In this document: positions 17,402-25,766 of the stretch, in pieces | Position numbering within the stretch: the first letter of the stretch is position 1 | How the letters are laid out: each line of letters starts with the position of its first letter | From: Desmospora activa DSM 45169 | GTDB taxonomy: Bacteria > Bacillota > Bacilli > Thermoactinomycetales > DSM-45169 | Assembly: GCF_003046315.1 (NCBI RefSeq) | Contig: NZ_PZZP01000002.1 | Span: forward strand, 186,001 to 250,000 | Length of the DNA: 64,000 nucleotides | Reading direction: 5' to 3' | Translations under genes and position numbers: made by a program | Notes under the pieces: generated by a model | What the model saw: only the letters and a program-made list of their open reading frames with translations | Databases searched by the model: none | What the model was told of the DNA's origin: nothing

Positions 17402-18082
17402 TCACCCTTTAAAGTAATGCGGATATTTTGTTCGCAGTTCTTCCTTATCAAACAATACTTGAGTTAAATGTGTTCGTATCAGCTTTTCAGCCTGATCCAC
17501 TTTTTGTTGTTGGATTGCCTCTAAAATCTCGCAATGTTGTTTGTAAATATCGTTCCAATGAACATTGGCAGCTAACCGCAACACGCGAATGCGATTAAAA
17601 TGAATATTTATCTGCTGTATCCATTGCCAGATTCGAAGCTTGCCGCAACCGTCAAAGATCGTTCGATGGAAGGCTTCGTCCAACTCAAATATTTTCTCAA
17701 AATCTCTTTCTTCCAAATACAGCTTCTGAATCTTGATATTCATCTCTAATTCAGCCAGCTTCTCCTGTGGAAATTGTTTACACGCCAACTTTAATACGGC
17801 GATTTCCATCTGCTCCCGCAGAAAGCGCGCCTCCTCCACCAATTCCAAATCAATCATGGAGACAACCGTGCCTTTTTGCGGATAGATTTGGAGCAACCCT
17901 TCTTTCGCCAATTGCTGAAACGCTTCCCGCACCGGCGTACGACTTACTTCGTACTTTTCCGATATCTCTTTTTCGGAGATTTTTTCGCCAGGCTTATATT
18001 CCAATTTTAAAATATCGTCAAGCAATCGCTGATAGGTGGCCTCTTTTGCCGACTTTGCCGGTGTGTTTACGGTTTGGTTCAT
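17402..18082 (-). CDS. GntR-family regulator, FadR/FCD subgroup
   Basis: This 226-residue protein has an N-terminal GntR winged helix (about residues 12-75; EKEISEKYEVSRTPVREAFQQL) and an all-helical FCD ligand domain (about 85-215) with acidic and His residues (ELDEAFHRTIF) that bind metal and a carboxylate ligand. FadR-type GntR proteins commonly control uronate and aldonate operons, as ExuR/UxuR do. It lies immediately upstream of and parallel to the TRAP-uxuA operon. A perfect CATACATGTATG palindrome 20 bases upstream of its start suggests autoregulation. Confidence 0.85.
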   Translation of the reverse strand: MNQTVNTPAKSAKEATYQRLLDDILKLEYKPGEKISEKEISEKYEVSRTPVREAFQQLAKEGLLQIYPQKGTVVSMIDLELVEEARFLREQMEIAVLKLACKQFPQEKLAELEMNIKIQKLYLEERDFEKIFELDEAFHRTIFDGCGKLRIWQWIQQINIHFNRIRVLRLAANVHWNDIYKQHCEILEAIQQQKVDQAEKLIRTHLTQVLFDKEELRTKYPHYFKG

Positions 18083-18101
18083 CTCTTACACCTCCAACTG
18101 C

Positions 18102-18113
18102 CATACATGTATG
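18102..18113. promoter_or_regulatory. GntR-type operator palindrome
   Basis: CATACATGTATG is a perfect 12-base palindrome in the leader of the GntR gene. A 9-base part of it (ACATGTATG) recurs at 13434-13442, at the start of uxuA in the same operon. Confidence 0.55.
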
Positions 18114-18306
18114 GTAGCATACCGTATGATATATCGCAAGACTAAGACCAAGACTAAGACTATTGTTCACTCTTCCATAACCCATTTATCACCATAAAAA
18201 AGAACAGGTATTTTCCTGTTCTGATTGATCGCAAGGTAGTTCGGGACTTGATTTTTGTCTTCGCATCTTTCTTTTTGCAACGATGAGGGTCTATCCGCTG
18301 CTTCAT

Positions 18307-19533
18307 CTAACGCGTCCATAGATCTGCTAGTCCTTGTAGAGACAGCCAACCGGCGATCAGAGTAACGATCACAGCCACCACACCAAACAGAATCATCCAG
18401 GTAGGGTGATGGTAATCCCCTACAATTTTACGGTTGCGGGAAGCCAATAGGATTGACCCTAGTGTTAAGGGTAAAATCAAGCCATTTAACGCGCCTGCGA
18501 CGATTAAGACCGTCACCGGCTTACCCACAATGGCAAACACAATCGTGGAAAACAAGATAAAGGCGATAATGATCCATTTATTGTATTTTTCAATCGAGCG
18601 ATGAAAGGAGCGCAAAAAGGAAACACTGGTATAGGCGCTGCCGATTACTGATGTTAAGGCCGCTGCGAACAGGACGACACCAAAAAGCTTATACCCCACC
18701 TCTCCCAGTGCGATTTGGAAGACGGAGGCTGGCGGATTTTCCGGGTCGAGTGGATTGCCTGCTGCAACCACACCCAATACGGCCAAAAACAAAAAGGTGC
18801 GCATCACCCCTGTGGTTAAAATCCCCAGGTTGGCCGCTCTACTAACAAAGGGGAGATGTTTTTTTCCTGTAATTCCAGCATCGATTAAACGATGTCCACC
18901 GGCAAAGGTGATATAACCACCTACCGTTCCGCCGACAAGGGTGACGACCGGCAACAGTAAAACGGCATAATCATCGGGTACAACCGCTTTTACCACTACT
19001 TCGCCCATTGGCGGAGAAGTGGTAACCATCACATAACCCACCATGATCAGCATGATGACTCCAAGGGACTGGGCCACAATATCCATCGCTTTACCCGCAT
19101 CTTTTAAACTAAACACGATAATTGCCAAAACACCTGTAAGAAACGCACCCACTACCGGAGAAATGCCAAACAGAACATTAAGTCCCAGTCCTGCTCCGGC
19201 GACATTGCCAATATTAAACGCTAAGCCGCCAAAGACGATCAATACCGCAATCACTGACCCCAGACCGGGTAATACCAGATTGGCCACATCCTGCCCTCGT
19301 TTTCCCGATACGGAAAGGATGCGCCAGATGTTTAATTGAGCCCCAATGTCAATAATCACAGATGCTAAGATAGCAAAGGCGAAATTGGCTGCAAACTGTT
19401 CAGTAAAGACCGCCGTCTGTGTGAGAAAAGCGGGACCGATGGAAGAGGTCGCCATCAGAAAGATGGCTCCCCACAATAACCTTCGCTGTGCTTTTAGCCC
19501 TGACTCCCCCGATAAATCTTGGTTTAAACGCAT
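18307..19533 (-). CDS. NRAMP-related membrane transporter (YcsG-like)
   Basis: This 408-residue protein has about eleven hydrophobic segments and resembles Bacillus YcsG, an NRAMP-related protein. The classical first-helix metal motif DPGN is absent; the corresponding stretch reads SSIGPAFLTQT. Helix six reads GGTVGGYITFAGGHRLID rather than the usual Met-Pro-His. The substrate is therefore probably not Mn2+ or Fe2+. ATG 19533 follows GGAGGTGAAGAA; the frame upstream to 19560 is ignored. A nitrilase-like gene lies upstream in the same orientation with a 130-base gap. Function is unknown. Confidence 0.75.
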   Translation of the reverse strand: MRLNQDLSGESGLKAQRRLLWGAIFLMATSSIGPAFLTQTAVFTEQFAANFAFAILASVIIDIGAQLNIWRILSVSGKRGQDVANLVLPGLGSVIAVLIVFGGLAFNIGNVAGAGLGLNVLFGISPVVGAFLTGVLAIIVFSLKDAGKAMDIVAQSLGVIMLIMVGYVMVTTSPPMGEVVVKAVVPDDYAVLLLPVVTLVGGTVGGYITFAGGHRLIDAGITGKKHLPFVSRAANLGILTTGVMRTFLFLAVLGVVAAGNPLDPENPPASVFQIALGEVGYKLFGVVLFAAALTSVIGSAYTSVSFLRSFHRSIEKYNKWIIIAFILFSTIVFAIVGKPVTVLIVAGALNGLILPLTLGSILLASRNRKIVGDYHHPTWMILFGVVAVIVTLIAGWLSLQGLADLWTR

Positions 19534-19663
19534 TTCTTCACCTCCGTCACCTTTTCTCATCGGTTCGAAGACAAAAGTCCCCCTCTTACTTTAGACGGGA
19601 TTAAAAGACGATCGCCGTAACGGTGAGAACTTTCGCTTTCGTCTCAAACATAAACGATCATCC

Positions 19664-20449
19664 TTAATAAAGCTCAGGCACCCGGCTTGCAAACACCGGC
19701 ACATCCTTTCTAATCTGTGCAACCTGCTCCAAAGGGATCTCGGCTACTAATGTTTCTTCTCGGTCCTCACTACCTGTTTTGATCACATTTCCCCATGGAT
19801 CGATAATCATCGAAGTTCCCGCAAAATCGACACCATCGTAATGACCGATCCGATTGCTGGAGACGACAAATAGCTGATTTTCAATCGCTCTCGCAAGCTG
19901 TAGCGTTTTCCAGTGGTTTTTTCGAGCCGAAGGCCATTCGGCGACAACATGAAGAACTTGGGCTCCCTCAAGTGCCAGTTTTCGTGCCAACTCCGGAAAA
20001 CGCAGATCATAACAGATGATCAACCCCATCTTGACCCCGTTTAATTCAAATACCTCGGCTTTCTGTTTGCCGCCGGTTAAATAGCGCGGTTCATCCAGCA
20101 TGGGGACGAGATGGATTTTATCGTATTGATAGACAAGTGTTCCATTCTGGTCAATGACCAGCGCGCTGTTATAGAAGCCGCCCTCTTTTTGATTTGCCAC
20201 TGATCCTCCGATGATATGGATGCAGTAATCCTTTGCTATTTGTTGTAAAAAACTGACAGTCAGCTCCCCGTCACAATCCGCCACTTCCTCCAACTGTGAT
20301 AAGGTATAAGCGGTTGTCCACATTTCCGGCAGAACGACAATATCCGGCTTTTCCGTTGTCACCACCGTCTCCAACCACGTCTTCACCTTTTTCCGGTTTT
20401 TCTCTGGATTGCCTGCGACAATATCCATTTGGTAAACAGCGTATTTCAA
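19664..20449 (-). CDS. Carbon-nitrogen hydrolase family amidase (YafV/MtnU-like)
   Basis: This 261-residue nitrilase-superfamily enzyme shows the catalytic triad: Glu in VVLPEMW (about residue 42), Lys in YDKIHLVP (about 112) and Cys in LIICYDLRFPE (about 146). The YDLRFPE signature favours the omega-amidase branch (YafV, Nit2, MtnU), which hydrolyses alpha-ketoglutaramate-type amides. No methionine-salvage genes are adjacent, although the broken dehydrogenase upstream resembles HcxA, found beside an aminotransferase in enterobacteria. The substrate is uncertain. Confidence 0.8.
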   Translation of the reverse strand: MKYAVYQMDIVAGNPEKNRKKVKTWLETVVTTEKPDIVVLPEMWTTAYTLSQLEEVADCDGELTVSFLQQIAKDYCIHIIGGSVANQKEGGFYNSALVIDQNGTLVYQYDKIHLVPMLDEPRYLTGGKQKAEVFELNGVKMGLIICYDLRFPELARKLALEGAQVLHVVAEWPSARKNHWKTLQLARAIENQLFVVSSNRIGHYDGVDFAGTSMIIDPWGNVIKTGSEDREETLVAEIPLEQVAQIRKDVPVFASRVPELY

Positions 20450-20587
20450 ATGGGCTCCCTCCTATTGGCCACACTTTCAAAATCCTCTTCCACAACGATA
20501 TATCTTATCATCTGATATCAACCACTCTTATTAAAGTCCATAAATTCAAACTCTAATCTGCCATGAATCCCCTTTTGCTAATGGAAG

Positions 20588-20620
20588 CAAAAATACCGTC
20601 TAAAGCCGACGGCATTTTTC
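20588..20620. terminator. Terminator-like hairpin
   Basis: The stem AAATACCGTC / GACGGCATTT with one mismatch, flanked by A and T runs, lies between the amidase gene and the IS remnant. It could stop transcription in either direction. Confidence 0.65.
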
Positions 20621-20689
20621 TATGTTATCCGCCCTCCGACTAACTTAATCCGATTGTACAGGAAGGGACATCAACCTGCAATTTAACAC

Positions 20690-20923
20690 TCCACACGCTT
20701 GAAAGCGTGGGATTCTTGAGTCGTTAGCGTCCGCAGTCCGTTTCCGTTTTAGACAACGCTCAAGTTTAGGGGTGTGTCATCACCCCGTCCCATGCAGTTA
20801 GAAATGTACCCGCATGGGCGGCGTACCTGTTACCAGTACGCTAGGCTGCTAAACCCGAAATAGCCTTCGCTATATTAATGGCGCCGTTGAGATCGGCATG
20901 GCTGCGCCATTCTTTCCGCGATT
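20690..20923 (-). mobile_element. IS200/IS605-family remnant: tnpB 3' end plus structured right end
   Basis: The minus strand from about 20923 encodes KEWRSHADLNGAINIAK and then a stop at 20841-20843. This is the diagnostic C-terminus of TnpB. After the stop come three hairpins: GCGTAC/GTACGC, CCCATGC/GCATGGG, and a terminal CACGCTT/AAGCGTG near 20694-20709, typical of the right end and omega-RNA scaffold. The rest of tnpB, any tnpA and the left end are absent. It directly abuts, and probably truncates, the dehydrogenase pseudogene. The precise junction (about 20905-20925) cannot be set by eye. Confidence 0.75.
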
Positions 20924-21622
20924 TGTGTCAGTGTCTCCTCTCTCGCTTTATCTAAATGAAGGTCAGCCAATGAGGAAGGCAAGCCAATCGATTGATAAAA
21001 CGGAAGTAGCTTCTCGATCTCCTCTGTCTTCTGCCCAAGCTGCACCAAGATGCCGTAAGCCACTTGACTTCCGTGTAAAACGGAGTGTATCTCCGGTACA
21101 CTCGTGGCTGCATTAAAGAAAGAATGGGCCCCGACGCTTTTGCCTAAATGACCGCCAAACCCTCCCACTAACCCGGCAACGAAGATGTTGGCGTCCGTCA
21201 CTTTTATAAAAGCGGATGACCGCGTACCAATGTGCGCATCATAAACCGCTTGTTCCGCATGAGCCAACAAAATGTCTCGACATTTTTTAGCTGCAGTATA
21301 ATTTAATTCCAGCAGCCTTGGTTAAATCGATCACTTTTCCGCCTCCGATGGCGATTAAAGCATCCGCATCAAACTCCTCCGCCAGTGATGCCAGACGCTC
21401 GATTTCACCCAGAGTGCACTCCCCATTATATTTCACATAACGGAGGGTACAATCATCCAGAGGGGGAAAATATACATTAGACGCTTGCAATGATTTTTCT
21501 CCATGGATGATAAACAGTCTTTTCAAATTTCCCTCCCGCAAAAGATGTGGCAAATACTGTAGAACCCCCGATTCATGGATATACTGTTGCGGGCCCGCTT
21601 TCACTGCTAACGATCGCGACAT
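20903..21622 (-). pseudogene. Broken iron-type alcohol dehydrogenase (HcxA/GldA-like)
   Basis: Two fragments of one gene remain. The 5' part (21622-21287) encodes about 111 residues, with ADALIAIGGGKVIDLTKAAG, the nucleotide-binding motif. The 3' part (about 21300-20905, shifted frame) encodes AAKKCRDILLAHAEQAV, GGFGGHLGKSVGAHS and HGSQVAYGILVQ, which align with the metal-site half of E. coli HcxA. About 100 residues between them, including the NTLAKWYE-type region, are missing, and the last part is replaced by the tnpB remnant. The start (AAGGAGATGATACC ATG) is intact. It cannot make a working enzyme. Confidence 0.8.
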
Positions 21623-21806
21623 GGTATCATCTCCTTAAAGCGATTCGTTCTAATCGATAATTAACCCCACTTTAGCCGTATTATTCCCGTATGTTAACTC
21701 AGAATTAAGCCTTTCCTTTCTTACCCTCGGGATATTTTTGCCATGTATGGATTCCCCCCAAACAAACAAAGTAGTAAATGAAACCATTTGAAAGGAGGCG
21801 TTATTT

Positions 21807-22145
21807 TTGTATCAGCAGCGCATTCAAACGGATTTACAACAAATTCGATCCATGGCGGAACAAATGGCCCAATTGGAACAAGCCAACGCACAAAAGCTGC
21901 GTCAAATTTCGCAAATGTGTACCCAAGTCAGCCAGGAAATCACGCGTACCACGCAATTTTCACACCAACAACCACAACCACCAGTCGGAGTACAGCGGCA
22001 ATTTCAACCACAGCCCCAAGCGACAGTCTACCCGCAAGGGGGTACCCAGCAATGGGTACAGCGACATACCCAGGCTGGCTTTCATCCGGCAGCAACAAAG
22101 GGTGTAATCAGCCCAAGTGTCCCCCAACACAGACCGGTTCAATGA
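21807..22145 (+). CDS. Small Gln-rich coiled-coil protein, unknown function
   Basis: This 112-residue protein starts at TTG 21807, eight bases after a strong AAAGGAGG. Residues 1-50 are heptad-like and helical (RIQTDLQQIRSMAEQMAQLEQ), suggesting a coiled coil. Residues 50-112 are disordered and rich in Gln and Pro (QQPQPPVG, QPQPQATVYPQGG). A terminator follows at once. The composition recalls small spore or coat-associated proteins of spore formers, but I recognise no family, and two overlapping frames of similar length exist. The ribosome site decides for this frame. Confidence 0.55.
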   Translation: MYQQRIQTDLQQIRSMAEQMAQLEQANAQKLRQISQMCTQVSQEITRTTQFSHQQPQPPVGVQRQFQPQPQATVYPQGGTQQWVQRHTQAGFHPAATKGVISPSVPQHRPVQ

Positions 22146-22205
22146 CAAATATGGACTTGATCACACGATAAGCTTATCGCCAAATCTGGCCGCACACACA
22201 AAAAT

Positions 22206-22237
22206 AACCATCCTGCCAACTGCCAGGATGGTTTTTC
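22206..22237 (+). terminator. Rho-independent terminator
   Basis: The stem AACCATCCTG / CAGGATGGTT is followed by TTTTT, 60 bases after the Gln-rich ORF. Confidence 0.8.
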
Positions 22238-22433
22238 TCTACTGAAGGAAGTTATCGTCTGAAGGCCCTATTTTTCGAAGGTATACAGCCTGAAATGTGA
22301 TTGTTTCCAGTCCAATTCGCGGGGTAAGTTGTAGGTGTCAACAAACGTTGCGCCGGATTACGCAGGAATGGATACCTCAAGAGAGAAATCGGTTTTGGTC
22401 ATCCCCTCTGAATCCAGGCTGCAATCGTAGTGC

Positions 22434-23363
22434 TCACATGTTGTGCAGCCATCTCTGTACCAAGTCTTCCACCATTTCTTTTCCCCGTAAGCCTTCCATC
22501 CAGCGTTGAGGAATACCGGATAAACCTACTTTGATTCCATATAATCCGCCAGCAATGGCAGCATTGGTATCCGTATCATTTCCTAAGGAGATCGCTTTTT
22601 TTATCACTTTTTCATAATTGGGTTCTTTCGTTGCAATTCGGACACTTCGCAGCGTCTCCACTACATATCCCCCGCCGTTGCTGCTCGGCGCATCCTCGGG
22701 GCGAATCCTCCACTCCAGCTCATGGCGCTCTTCTGTGCCCTCACCGTAGATGTTTCGCAGCTTATTCACTGCTTGAGAATACGCCTCCTCCATCTCCGTT
22801 CCCGCTGCCACTTCACGGGCCCATAAACAATAGAGCGCACACACCACCTGATTGGTCAGGTGGGCATGGGTTACCAAAGATTGTGTATGGGCGTCCCGTA
22901 CAAGGGCTTCATCGGTTCCGCGATGCCACAGCGCTAACGGCAGAACACGCATCAGCGCACCGTTTCCTTTTCCTTCTGGCGTAATGTTTCCCGCTTGCTG
23001 CGGTGAAGCCCCAGAGTGAAAAGCCCGTAATGCTGCCGCTGTTTGCACCCCCACATCAAAAACAACCCCATCAACCGCCCACAACCCACGATCATACCAA
23101 CCCCACATCCGTTCGGCAAAATCGGCCAGATCCAAGTGACCACACTCCACCAGAGATTCAAGCAGACATAGTGCTTGTGCGCCATCATCCGACCATGTCC
23201 CCGGTGGAACGGCAGCGTGTGACCGTGCAAAATCTTGCGGTGGAATCATCTCCAGCTCTTCAAGAGCGGGTAGTTGTGCAGCCGGATGAAATTCATAGGG
23301 AACGCCAACGGCATCACCGATCAACAAACCATATAAACCGCCCAACATTTGCTCTCGCTTCAT
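22434..23363 (-). CDS. ADP-ribosylglycohydrolase (DraG/ARH family)
   Basis: This 309-residue protein has the ADP-ribosylglycohydrolase fold signatures: GLLIGDAVGVPYEF near residue 12, TWSDDGAQALCLLESL near 58 (metal ligands) and GNDTDTNAAIAGGLYG near 265 (second metal motif). The family removes ADP-ribose from proteins or nucleic acids, or acts on related N-glycosides, using two Mg2+ ions. No cognate ADP-ribosyltransferase is visible nearby, so the target is unknown. ATG 23363 follows GGAGAGG; a GTG two codons upstream is possible. Confidence 0.85.
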   Translation of the reverse strand: MKREQMLGGLYGLLIGDAVGVPYEFHPAAQLPALEELEMIPPQDFARSHAAVPPGTWSDDGAQALCLLESLVECGHLDLADFAERMWGWYDRGLWAVDGVVFDVGVQTAAALRAFHSGASPQQAGNITPEGKGNGALMRVLPLALWHRGTDEALVRDAHTQSLVTHAHLTNQVVCALYCLWAREVAAGTEMEEAYSQAVNKLRNIYGEGTEERHELEWRIRPEDAPSSNGGGYVVETLRSVRIATKEPNYEKVIKKAISLGNDTDTNAAIAGGLYGIKVGLSGIPQRWMEGLRGKEMVEDLVQRWLHNM

Positions 23364-23632
23364 GAACACCTCTCCCGGCTATTGGATCGCATCCGCCTTC
23401 AATTATAGCCTCTCATTCCACTTTCAACACCTTTAGGCGGAGCTCTTTCAAAAAAGCGGACCGTGGTGCCGGTTTTTCCTGCATCGTCTCCGGCAAGGTA
23501 ATATAAACATTTTCTTTTGACTTATTCCAGCAGACTTTACATCATTCCTATCGATAGACGCTTACAAATCTCTTTTAAATAAGGTATATTTACTTTATTC
23601 TTTATTCTATTTCATAGGTGTGGTGAGGGAAT

Positions 23633-24979
23633 TTGAGAGATTTAAATACGGGTTTTTTTGTGAAAGACGACTTTCCCCGTCAACCGGTTCCTTTGGTTGA
23701 CCGAAGAGGATGGATCCTGATTGCATTGGTCTGGATCGGCTATGGAACGGATCTGGTAGGGGCATCCTTAGGTGTCTATTTAGCTTCTGGCATGGCCGTA
23801 AAAGACGCCTTAATCTCCATTTGGGTTGCCAATCTCATTATGGGGATCATCGGAGGACTCCTGTCGTACATCGGAGGATCCACCGGTTTGTCTACCGCCA
23901 TGATTTCCCGCTTTGTTTTTGGAGAGATCGGATCACGCATCCTCTCAATTGCACTATTTATTATGTTATTGGGGTTCTTTGGAATCGAAGCGGGGCTGTT
24001 CGGTGATTCTGCACAATACATATTGCAAGCAGTGTTTGGTGTAGAGTTTTCCGGTCACTGGTTGGCGGTGATCGGAGCCTTGTTGATGACCCTGACAGCC
24101 ACTTTTGGCTACTTTGTGATTGAACGACTCAGTTCGGTCGCGGTTCCCTTGATGCTATTTCTCCTCAGTGGACTCATCGGGAAAATCGCGGCACACTCCT
24201 CCGACCAATGGCTGTTCATCGGACCGGAAAGCGGTATGGTGATTACGATGGGTTCCGCCATTTCCCTCGTGGTGGGAAGTTGGATCGGTATTTGTGTCGT
24301 CTCGCCCGATATCGCTCGCTGGGCCAAATCAAAAAAAGCGGCTTTCCTTTCCGGCTTCTTCGGCCTTCTCATCGGTAACAGCATGATGATGAGCGCTGCT
24401 GTGATCATGGCGCGGATTACCGGATCCGATGATGTGATTCAAGTGATGATCGGCGTCGGCTGGGGAGCTTGGGCCGCTGTAATCCTAATCCTGGCCCAAT
24501 GGACGACCAACGATAACCTACTATACTCCGGTGGGTTATCGATGTCCAATATCTTCCGCTCCGTGCCTAAGTTTATGCTCACGTTAGGGATCGGATTATT
24601 CGGGACCCTGTTAACCTACCTGAAGTTCGTCGATTCCTTAGTACAGTTTGTCGGAATTTTGGCGGTGGTGTTTGCACCTGTCGCTGCCATCTACTTAGTG
24701 GAATTTTTCCTGCTCAATCGGACGCGCTTTTTATTCGCCTTTATCCAAAATAAACAAGTGGCCCCCATCTACTGGACATCGATGTTTTCTTGGATCGCAG
24801 CTGCCATCGTTGGGTTGGTTACCATGCCAACCGTTGAAGGAGGCTTCGAACTGTTTACCATAACCGGTGCACCCGGGCTCGATGCATTCTTGGTAGCGGC
24901 GCTCCTCCATTTCTTAGTGGGTAAAAGCGTGCAAAAGCTTTCAAAAAAGCAAACGGAAGAGGGTGTGGCCAATGCCTGA
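23633..24979 (+). CDS. NCS1-family permease (cytosine permease CodB-like)
   Basis: This 448-residue membrane protein belongs to the nucleobase:cation symporter-1 family. It opens with the family-typical hydrophilic start (DDFPRQPVPLVDRRGW), then about twelve hydrophobic segments, including IGGSTGLSTAMISRFVFG near residue 80. Candidate substrates are cytosine or another base or allantoin-like compound. The TTG start at 23633 is the first in frame; GAGGG lies only three bases upstream, an unusually short spacing. It overlaps the following acetyltransferase by eight bases, so the two are coupled. No deaminase is present. Confidence 0.8.
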   Translation: MRDLNTGFFVKDDFPRQPVPLVDRRGWILIALVWIGYGTDLVGASLGVYLASGMAVKDALISIWVANLIMGIIGGLLSYIGGSTGLSTAMISRFVFGEIGSRILSIALFIMLLGFFGIEAGLFGDSAQYILQAVFGVEFSGHWLAVIGALLMTLTATFGYFVIERLSSVAVPLMLFLLSGLIGKIAAHSSDQWLFIGPESGMVITMGSAISLVVGSWIGICVVSPDIARWAKSKKAAFLSGFFGLLIGNSMMMSAAVIMARITGSDDVIQVMIGVGWGAWAAVILILAQWTTNDNLLYSGGLSMSNIFRSVPKFMLTLGIGLFGTLLTYLKFVDSLVQFVGILAVVFAPVAAIYLVEFFLLNRTRFLFAFIQNKQVAPIYWTSMFSWIAAAIVGLVTMPTVEGGFELFTITGAPGLDAFLVAALLHFLVGKSVQKLSKKQTEEGVANA

Positions 24980-25718
24980 ACCATCGCTTCGCTTTACGGT
25001 TTATACGGCTGCGGAAAAACCTGAGTTGCTTGCAGCGATCAATCAATTGTCACGGATCTCCTTTCCCCGATTTTTATTTGAAGGGGATCGGGATATCAGC
25101 CAAAATTGGGATCCCATCATGGAACGATATCCGGAATGTCAATTTGCACTATTTGAAGGGGAAGAAATGGTGGGCGGCGGTGTCACCGTACCATTAGCCT
25201 GGAATGGTAGCATCGATGATCTACCCGACAGTTTTGAACGGATTTTGGACACCGGCGAGCGGGAAACGCCCAATGTACTATGTGCCACCGCAGGTCTGGT
25301 TGTGGATGAACATCAGGGAAGAGGGATTAGTCGCGATGTCTTGCTGGCAATGCGCAACATTGCCCTTCAACAAGGGCTTTCTTCTCTGATCGTCCCGGTC
25401 CGCCCCAATCATAAGGAACGGTATCCGCTTGTAGCGATAGAGGATTACATCCAGTGGCGACGCGATGACGGTTTGCTGTACGACCCATGGATGCGGGTTC
25501 ATGAGCGGTTACAGGCAAAAATCTTAAAAATCATGCCGCAGGCAGCCGTAGTCCGTGGAACGATTCAGCAGTGGGAAGAGTGGACAGGGATGAAATTTTT
25601 GAGCGACGGCACCTATGTCGTCCCCGGAGCCCTGACACCGGTTGAAATCGATCTTGCGCAAAATGAAGGCATCCATATTGAACCTAATGTATGGATGGAA
25701 CACAAAGTCAGGGATTAA
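24972..25718 (+). CDS. GNAT-like acetyltransferase
   Basis: This 248-residue protein has a GNAT acetyl-CoA motif: LVVDEHQGRGISRDVLLAMRN (about residues 105-125), a Q/RxxGxG/A-type loop. A C-terminal extension of about 80 residues, with DYIQWRRDDGLLYDPWMRVHERLQAKI, also occurs in larger acetyltransferases. Its substrate is unknown. ATG 24972 follows GGAAGAGGG. The start overlaps the CodB-like permease by eight bases, hinting at action on the imported compound or simply shared regulation. A bidirectional terminator follows. Confidence 0.7.
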   Translation: MPEPSLRFTVYTAAEKPELLAAINQLSRISFPRFLFEGDRDISQNWDPIMERYPECQFALFEGEEMVGGGVTVPLAWNGSIDDLPDSFERILDTGERETPNVLCATAGLVVDEHQGRGISRDVLLAMRNIALQQGLSSLIVPVRPNHKERYPLVAIEDYIQWRRDDGLLYDPWMRVHERLQAKILKIMPQAAVVRGTIQQWEEWTGMKFLSDGTYVVPGALTPVEIDLAQNEGIHIEPNVWMEHKVRD

Positions 25719-25728
25719 TCCCCGCGCC

Positions 25729-25766
25729 AAAAAAGCCATTCCGCCGCTGGTGGAATGGCTTTTTTA
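25729..25766. terminator. Bidirectional terminator
   Basis: AAAAAAGCCATTCC pairs with GGAATGGCTTTTTT. It serves the plus-strand acetyltransferase and the minus-strand methyltransferase. Confidence 0.85.

Noticed and set aside
18139-18164. Tandem AAGACTAAGACC-like repeat upstream of gntR
   Set aside because: Only about two units; too short to call a repeat array or a binding site.
23397-23632. Purine-type riboswitch before the CodB-like permease
   Set aside because: I looked for the conserved purine aptamer core and did not find it; only a weak hairpin near 23480 is present.
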